From positions 124,001-188,000 of the forward strand of contig NZ_CP090366.1 of NCBI RefSeq assembly GCF_021432085.1: 64,000 nt of DNA, read 5' to 3'. Within the stretch, counting starts at the first letter, position 1; every line of letters starts with the position of its first letter. Origin of the DNA: Stutzerimonas kunmingensis. Its GTDB lineage: Bacteria > Pseudomonadota > Gammaproteobacteria > Pseudomonadales > Pseudomonadaceae. Both the position numbers and the translations under genes were made by a program. Under the pieces are notes generated by a model. It was not told the DNA's origin. It saw nothing but the letters and a program-made list of their open reading frames with translations, and did not search any database. Of this stretch, positions 59,461 through 64,000 are shown one piece after another.

Positions 59461-59503
59461 ACTACTATTCAGCCTCTGTTCCAACTCACCAAGAGGCTGT
59501 TCC

Positions 59504-60505
59504 ATGCAGGCAAGCAAAGGTTTACTCGCCGCCCTGGCGCTGACGGCGCTGTCGGGTGCCGTCCAGGCTGCCGACGAAGTAGTGGTCTACTCCTCGCGTA
59601 TCGATGAGCTGATCAAGCCGGTGTTCGACGCCTACACCGAGAAGACCGGTGTAGCGATCAAGTTCATCACCGACAAGGAAGCCCCGCTGATGGCCCGCAT
59701 CAAGGCCGAAGGCGCGAACACCCCGGCGGACCTTCTGCTCACCGTCGATGGCGGCAACCTCTGGCAAGCCGAGGAAATGGGCATCCTGCAGCCGCTGAAC
59801 TCTCAGGTGGTCAAGGACAACATCCCGGCCCAGTATCGGTCCTCCAACGACGCCTGGACCGGCCTGTCGCTGCGCGCACGGACCATCGTCTACTCGCCGG
59901 AGCGGGTCAAGGACGGCGAGCTGAGCACTTACGAGGCGCTGGCCGACGAGCGTTGGGACGGCCGCCTGTGCCTGCGCACCAGCAAGAAGGTGTACAACCA
60001 GTCGCTGACCGCGACCATGATCGAGACTCACGGCGCCGAGAAGACCGAAGAGATCATCAAGGGCTGGGTCGGCAATCTCGCCACCGACGTCTTCGCCGAC
60101 GACACGGCGCTGGTGCAGGCCGTCGACGCCGGGCAATGCGATGCCGGCATCGTCAACACCTACTACTTCGGTCGCCTGCACGCGCAGAATCCGCAGCTCA
60201 AGGCCAAGCTGTTCTGGCCGAACCAGGAAGATCGCGGCGTGCACGTCAATCTGTCGGGCATCGGCCTGACCAAGCACGCACCGAACGCGGACGCCGCGCG
60301 CAAGCTGGTGGAGTGGATGACCAGTGAGGAAGCGCAGAGCATCTTCGCCGACATCAACATGGAGTACCCGGCCAACCCGAGTGTGAAGCCGTCTGCCGAA
60401 GTGGCGGCATGGGGCGAGTTCAAGGCCGACACCATTCCGGTGGAAGTGGCCGGCAAGCGCCAGGCCGAAGCCATCAAGCTGATGGACCGCGCCGGCTGGA
60501 ACTGA
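59504..60505 (+). CDS. fbpA: Iron(III) ABC transporter periplasmic binding protein (FbpA family)
   Basis: 333 residues with signal peptide (about 22, ending VQA-AD). [46 protein letters not shown] is the FbpA/HitA opening; the iron-binding tyrosine pair is in VNTYYFGRL. It carries bare ferric ion across the periplasm. The permease gene follows after 117 bases with two hairpins between. Confidence 0.93.
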   Translation: MQASKGLLAALALTALSGAVQAADEVVVYSSRIDELIKPVFDAYTEKTGVAIKFITDKEAPLMARIKAEGANTPADLLLTVDGGNLWQAEEMGILQPLNSQVVKDNIPAQYRSSNDAWTGLSLRARTIVYSPERVKDGELSTYEALADERWDGRLCLRTSKKVYNQSLTATMIETHGAEKTEEIIKGWVGNLATDVFADDTALVQAVDAGQCDAGIVNTYYFGRLHAQNPQLKAKLFWPNQEDRGVHVNLSGIGLTKHAPNADAARKLVEWMTSEEAQSIFADINMEYPANPSVKPSAEVAAWGEFKADTIPVEVAGKRQAEAIKLMDRAGWN

Positions 60506-60520
60506 TCAGCCTCCGCGCTT

Positions 60521-60562
60521 GCAGCGGTGACGTGCAGCTCCGGCCGCCACGTTCACCGCTGC
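60521..60562 (+). terminator. Hairpin after fbpA
   Basis: GCAGCGGTGACGTG pairs with CACG-T-TCACCGCTGC (one extra T) around a 13-base loop. No T run follows, so it probably stabilises the fbpA message rather than ending it. Confidence 0.6.
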
Positions 60563-60575
60563 GGTTATACTCGGT

Positions 60576-60607
60576 GCCCCGGCCTGGTCCGGGGCGTCGT
60601 CTTTTTT
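60576..60607 (+). terminator. Terminator or attenuator between fbpA and fbpB
   Basis: GCCCCGG/CCGGGGC stem with CCTGGT loop, then GTCGTC and six T. The permease starts 16 bases later with its own ribosome binding site. Most transcripts from fbpA may stop here. Confidence 0.65.
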
Positions 60608-60622
60608 GCTGTCGAGGCTTGA

Positions 60623-62239
60623 GTGTCCCATCCCGTCGAGCGCCGCTGGTATCCCATCACGTTTGCTGTCGCAGCCCTGGTGTTGCTGCCACTGAGCATC
60701 CTACTGTTCAGCTGGAGCAGTATCGATACCGAGATCTGGTCGCACCTGTGGGACACGCAGATGCCGCGTCTGCTGGGCAATACCCTGACGCTGGTTCTCG
60801 GCGTGGGCATCGGCGTGGTGGTGCTCGGCGTCAGCCTCGCCTGGCTGACGGCATTGTGCGAATTTCCCGGTCGCCGCTGGCTGGATTGGGCGCTGATGCT
60901 GCCGTTCGCGATTCCTGCCTATGTGTTGGCGTTCGTCTTCATCGGGCTGCTCGATTTCGCCGGTCCGGTGCAAACCCTGGCGCGCGAGTGGTTCGGTAGC
61001 GGCATCCGCTTTCCGCGGGTGCGCTCCACGGGCGGTGTGATCACGGTGCTGGTGCTGGTGTTCTACCCCTATGTCTATCTGCTGGCGCGCTCGGCCTTTC
61101 TCGCTCAGGGCAAGGGACTGATGGAAGCGGCGCGGGTGCTCGGCCAGTCGCCCTGGCAGGCCTTCTGGCGCGTGGCGCTGCCGATGGCGCGACCGGCGAT
61201 CGGTGCCGGTCTGGCCCTGGCAATGATGGAAACCCTGGCTGACTTCGGTGCGGTGTCGGTGTTCAACTTCGATACCTTCACCACTGCGATCTACAAGACC
61301 TGGTACGGCTTCTTCAGTCTGACCAGCGCCACCCAGCTGGCCAGCCTGTTGTTGCTGGCGGTGATGCTGGTGCTCTACGGCGAGCGCTTGGCGCGCGGTG
61401 CTGCGCGACCGGCCAATGAGCGAGCGCGCTCCGCGGCGCTGTATCGGCTGACCGGTGTGAAGGCGTTCGCGGCCAGCGCCTGGTGCGGCCTGGTATTTCT
61501 CTGCGCGTTCATCATCCCGCTGTTGCAGCTGCTGGCCTGGCTCTGGCAGCGCGGTCGCTTTGATCTCGACGAGCGCTACGCCGGGATGATCCTGCACACG
61601 CTCTATCTCGGCGCTATCGCCGCACTGATCACTGTGAGCGTAGCGCTGCTGCTGGCCTTCGCCCGACGTCAGGCGCCGGTGCGCTCGATCCGCAGCGCGG
61701 TGAGCCTGGCCAATCTCGGCTATGCCTTGCCGGGTTCGGTACTGGCGGTTTCGATCATGCTGGCGTTCAGTTACCTCGACCGGCACCTGGTCATTCCGCT
61801 GTCGAGCTGGTTGGGCGCTGGCGGCAAGCCGATCCTGCTCGGCAGCCTCGGCGCGTTGCTGCTGGCCTATCTGATCCGCTTCATGGCGGTTGCCTTCGGC
61901 CCGCTGGAAAACGCCCTGGCGCGGATTCGCCCCTCGCTGCCGCAGGCATCACGCAGCCTGGGTGTCGGTGGCCCGGCGCTGTTCTTCCGGGTCTACCTGC
62001 CGTTGCTGCTGCCAGGCACGCTGAGCGCGGCACTGCTGGTATTCGTCGACGTGCTCAAGGAAATGCCGGCGACCTTGCTGATGCGGCCATTCGGCTGGGA
62101 CACCCTGGCCGTGCGCATCTTCGAAATGACCAGTGAAGGCGAATGGGCCCGCGCGTCGCTCCCGGCACTGACCTTGGTGCTGGTCGGACTGCTGCCGGTG
62201 GTGCTGCTGATTCGCCGTTCGGCGCGGCGCCCTGGCTAG
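60623..62239 (+). CDS. fbpB: Iron(III) ABC transporter permease (FbpB family)
   Basis: 538 residues from a GTG with GAGG five bases upstream. Two fused permease halves, about twelve helices, each with an EAA loop: LMEAARVLGQSPWQAFWRVALPMARPAI and SLPQASRSLGVGGPALFFRVYLPLLLPG. This is the FbpB/HitB form. No ATPase gene follows in the window; gcvT comes next, so an fbpC partner must be elsewhere. Confidence 0.93.
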   Translation: MSHPVERRWYPITFAVAALVLLPLSILLFSWSSIDTEIWSHLWDTQMPRLLGNTLTLVLGVGIGVVVLGVSLAWLTALCEFPGRRWLDWALMLPFAIPAYVLAFVFIGLLDFAGPVQTLAREWFGSGIRFPRVRSTGGVITVLVLVFYPYVYLLARSAFLAQGKGLMEAARVLGQSPWQAFWRVALPMARPAIGAGLALAMMETLADFGAVSVFNFDTFTTAIYKTWYGFFSLTSATQLASLLLLAVMLVLYGERLARGAARPANERARSAALYRLTGVKAFAASAWCGLVFLCAFIIPLLQLLAWLWQRGRFDLDERYAGMILHTLYLGAIAALITVSVALLLAFARRQAPVRSIRSAVSLANLGYALPGSVLAVSIMLAFSYLDRHLVIPLSSWLGAGGKPILLGSLGALLLAYLIRFMAVAFGPLENALARIRPSLPQASRSLGVGGPALFFRVYLPLLLPGTLSAALLVFVDVLKEMPATLLMRPFGWDTLAVRIFEMTSEGEWARASLPALTLVLVGLLPVVLLIRRSARRPG

Positions 62240-62330
62240 TCACGCAGCTCTGGCGGCAGGGTGCTGAGCGACGCAGCCGCGCTACTGCGGGCCGCCATTC
62301 GACCTCCAGTCTCCTGCCGCCTGATCTGCC

Positions 62331-62359
62331 GTGACCTGCTGCGACCTTGGGGCTACAAT
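62331..62359 (+). promoter_or_regulatory. Sigma-70 promoter of gcvT
   Basis: GTGACC, 17-base spacer, TACAAT. The start would be near 62366, giving an 85-base leader. The leader has a GTCGCCGA/TCGGCGAC repeat (62375-62382, 62424-62431) and an overlapping AAAGTC/GACTTT pair (62372-62377, 62406-62411) that cannot form at the same time. Confidence 0.6.
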
Positions 62360-62451
62360 GCGCGCCATTCGAAAGTCGCCGACCCCCGCAGGGCCCGGCT
62401 TTACTGACTTTTCCAATGCCGATTCGGCGACCTGCCCGGAAGGAGAAACCC

Positions 62452-63534
62452 ATGGGTCAGCGTACTCCCCTCTACGATCAGCACCTTGCGCTCGGTGCCA
62501 AGATGGTCGACTTCGGTGGCTGGGACATGCCACTGCATTACGGCTCCCAAGTAGAAGAACATCATCAGGTTCGTCGTGACTGCGGGGTGTTCGACGTCTC
62601 GCACATGACCGTGGTCGATGTCTCCGGCGAGCAGGCCCGCGACTATCTGCAGCGCTTGCTGGCCAACGACGTGGCACGCCTGAAAAGCACCGGTCGGGCG
62701 CTTTACACCGCGATGCTCAACGAGCGCGGCGGGGTGATCGATGACCTCATCGTCTACCTGACCGACTGGGGTTATCGCCTGGTGGTCAATGCCAGCACCC
62801 GCGACAAGGATCTGGCCTGGATGCAGGCCCAGGCGGCCGGCTTCGCCGTCGAGGTCAGGGAGCGCCCCGAGCTTGCCATGCTGGCCATCCAGGGACCGCA
62901 TGCCCGCGCGCGTACGTCCGAGCTGGTGAGCCAGGCCCGGGCCGGGCTGATTCACGATCTCAAGCCTTTTCAGGGCATGGCCGATGGCGACTGGTTCATC
63001 GGGCGTACCGGCTATACCGGCGAAGATGGCCTGGAAATCATCCTGCCCGCGGAGCAGGCGCCGGACTTCCTCAGCGAGCTGGTCGGCGCCGGCATCCCGC
63101 CGATCGGCCTCGGTGCGCGCGACACCCTGCGTCTGGAGGCCGGCCTCAACCTGTACGGCCAGGACATGACTGAAGACGTATCGCCACTGGCTGCCAACAT
63201 GGGCTGGACCGTGACCTGGGAGCCGGCCGAGCGCGACTTCGTCGGCCGTGCCGCCCTGGAGCAGCAGCGGGCGCGTGACGACCTGCCCAAGCTGGTCGGC
63301 CTGGTGCTGGAGGAGCGCGGCGTACTGCGTGCTCATCAGGTGGTGCGGGTGAATGGCGTCGGCGACGGCGAGATCACCAGCGGCAGTTTTTCTCCTACGC
63401 TTGGCAAGTCCATCGCCCTGGCCCGCGTGCCGGCCGGGACCGCCGAGCGCGCGGAAGTGGAGATTCGTGGCAAGTGGTATCCGGTGCGGGTCGTGCAGCC
63501 GACATTCGTGCGCCACGGCAAGGTACTGGTGTAA
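62452..63534 (+). CDS. gcvT: Glycine cleavage system aminomethyltransferase GcvT
   Basis: 360 residues: [82 protein letters not shown] (with the catalytic Asp region) and a C-terminal [18 protein letters not shown]. Transfers the methylene group of glycine to THF. AAGGAGAAACCC precedes the ATG; the longer frame runs into the promoter. Confidence 0.97.
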   Translation: MGQRTPLYDQHLALGAKMVDFGGWDMPLHYGSQVEEHHQVRRDCGVFDVSHMTVVDVSGEQARDYLQRLLANDVARLKSTGRALYTAMLNERGGVIDDLIVYLTDWGYRLVVNASTRDKDLAWMQAQAAGFAVEVRERPELAMLAIQGPHARARTSELVSQARAGLIHDLKPFQGMADGDWFIGRTGYTGEDGLEIILPAEQAPDFLSELVGAGIPPIGLGARDTLRLEAGLNLYGQDMTEDVSPLAANMGWTVTWEPAERDFVGRAALEQQRARDDLPKLVGLVLEERGVLRAHQVVRVNGVGDGEITSGSFSPTLGKSIALARVPAGTAERAEVEIRGKWYPVRVVQPTFVRHGKVLV

Positions 63535-63586
63535 ATTCGACCGACTGTTTTGCGCGACTGCTGTCAACAGCCTTGAGGACCCAGCA

Positions 63587-63976
63587 ATGAGCAATATCCC
63601 CAGCGATCTGCGTTACGCCGCCAGCCACGAGTGGGCCCGTCTCGAAGCGGACGGCAGCATCACCGTCGGTATCTCCGATCACGCCCAGGAAGCGCTGGGG
63701 GATGTGGTCTACGTCGAGCTGCCCGAGGTCGGGCGCCAGCTCAATGCCGGCCAGGAAGCCGGTGTGGTCGAATCGGTGAAAGCCGCGTCCGACATCTATG
63801 CGCCGGTGGCTGGAGAGGTGATCGCGGTCAACGAGGCGCTTGCCGATTCGCCCGAGCTGGTCAACAGCGACCCTTACGGCAGCTGGTTCTTCCGCCTGCA
63901 GCCGAGCGATACGTCGGAGCTGGACAAGCTGCTCGACGCGGCCGGTTACCAGGCCGCCTGCGACGCCGACGCCTAA
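63587..63976 (+). CDS. gcvH: Glycine cleavage system lipoyl carrier GcvH
   Basis: 129 residues: [44 protein letters not shown] and the lipoylated Lys in [15 protein letters not shown]. Carries the aminomethyl group between the P, T and L proteins. GAGGA lies 7 bases before the ATG. gcvP presumably follows beyond the right edge. Confidence 0.97.
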   Translation: MSNIPSDLRYAASHEWARLEADGSITVGISDHAQEALGDVVYVELPEVGRQLNAGQEAGVVESVKAASDIYAPVAGEVIAVNEALADSPELVNSDPYGSWFFRLQPSDTSELDKLLDAAGYQAACDADA

Positions 63977-64000
63977 GCATCATCCGCAAAAGCCCCGCTC

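Noticed and set aside
62240..62451. Glycine riboswitch before gcvT
   Set aside because: The leader after the predicted start is about 85 bases, too short for the tandem aptamer, and I could not find the conserved aptamer core.

Overview
The window reads as a GC-rich gammaproteobacterial chromosome of the Pseudomonas/Stutzerimonas type. The his block (hisB-hisH-hisA-hisF), secB-grxC-yibN-gpmI-envC-ctpA, zapA-6S RNA-fau, ygfB-pepP-ubiH-ubiI, fbpAB and gcvT-gcvH all occur in arrangements I associate with Pseudomonas (recalled, not searched). It is dense in operons with 4-base ATGA overlaps.

Region 1 (1-7.6 kb, minus strand) is the left part of a type VI secretion operon: tssA-tssB-tssC-tssE, then a PAAR-DUF2235 (Tle1-like) lipase effector with a DUF2931 lipoprotein and a second small lipoprotein, then tssF, which runs off the left edge. 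Region 2 (7.6-14 kb) has a hexose-phosphate mutarotase, a basic amino acid ABC importer (ATPase, binding protein, two permeases) and a BetT-like BCCT transporter. Region 3 (14-21 kb) is a siderophore uptake cassette (TonB receptor, DUF3649, PepSY membrane protein, DUF3325) bracketed by two paralogous solo periplasmic binding proteins, plus a secreted thermonuclease-like protein.

Region 4 (21.25-29.99 kb) is an integrated element in the 3' end of tRNA-Phe. A degenerate copy of the tRNA end lies at its far side, next to the terminator that probably once followed the tRNA gene. Integrase arm-type repeats occur near both ends. Contents: P4-type integrase, a coiled-coil protein of unknown function, AlpA, an Ash/Icd-like structured region, several small unknown proteins, a Toprim primase, a DUF3631 P-loop ATPase, two more unknowns, and then about 1.1 kb without genes holding an array of degenerate 11-bp repeats. 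I see no capsid, tail or conjugation genes, so it looks like a P4-like satellite or small integrative element. This is the most novel part of the window.

Region 5 (30-39 kb): yggX-mutY-asmA, a PanZ-like acetyltransferase, and a nitrate/nitrite ABC importer (nrtABC). In front of nrtA lie a sigma-54 type promoter and a strong terminator hairpin, with a NasR (NIT-ANTAR) antiterminator gene immediately upstream, giving a readable nitrogen plus nitrate double-control circuit. Region 6 (39-44 kb): histidine biosynthesis genes and a second pair of paralogous solo binding proteins. Region 7 (44-54.5 kb, mixed strands): envelope and division genes (yibQ-like, ctpA, envC), gpmI, yibN, grxC, secB, a quinone oxidoreductase, a FliL-like protein, an EVE protein, a 50-residue membrane protein, fau, 6S RNA, zapA and a ZapB-like coiled coil. 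Region 8 (54.5-64 kb, plus strand): ygfB, pepP, two ubiquinone hydroxylases flanking a DUF4442 protein, an iron(III) ABC binding protein and permease, and the glycine cleavage genes gcvT and gcvH.
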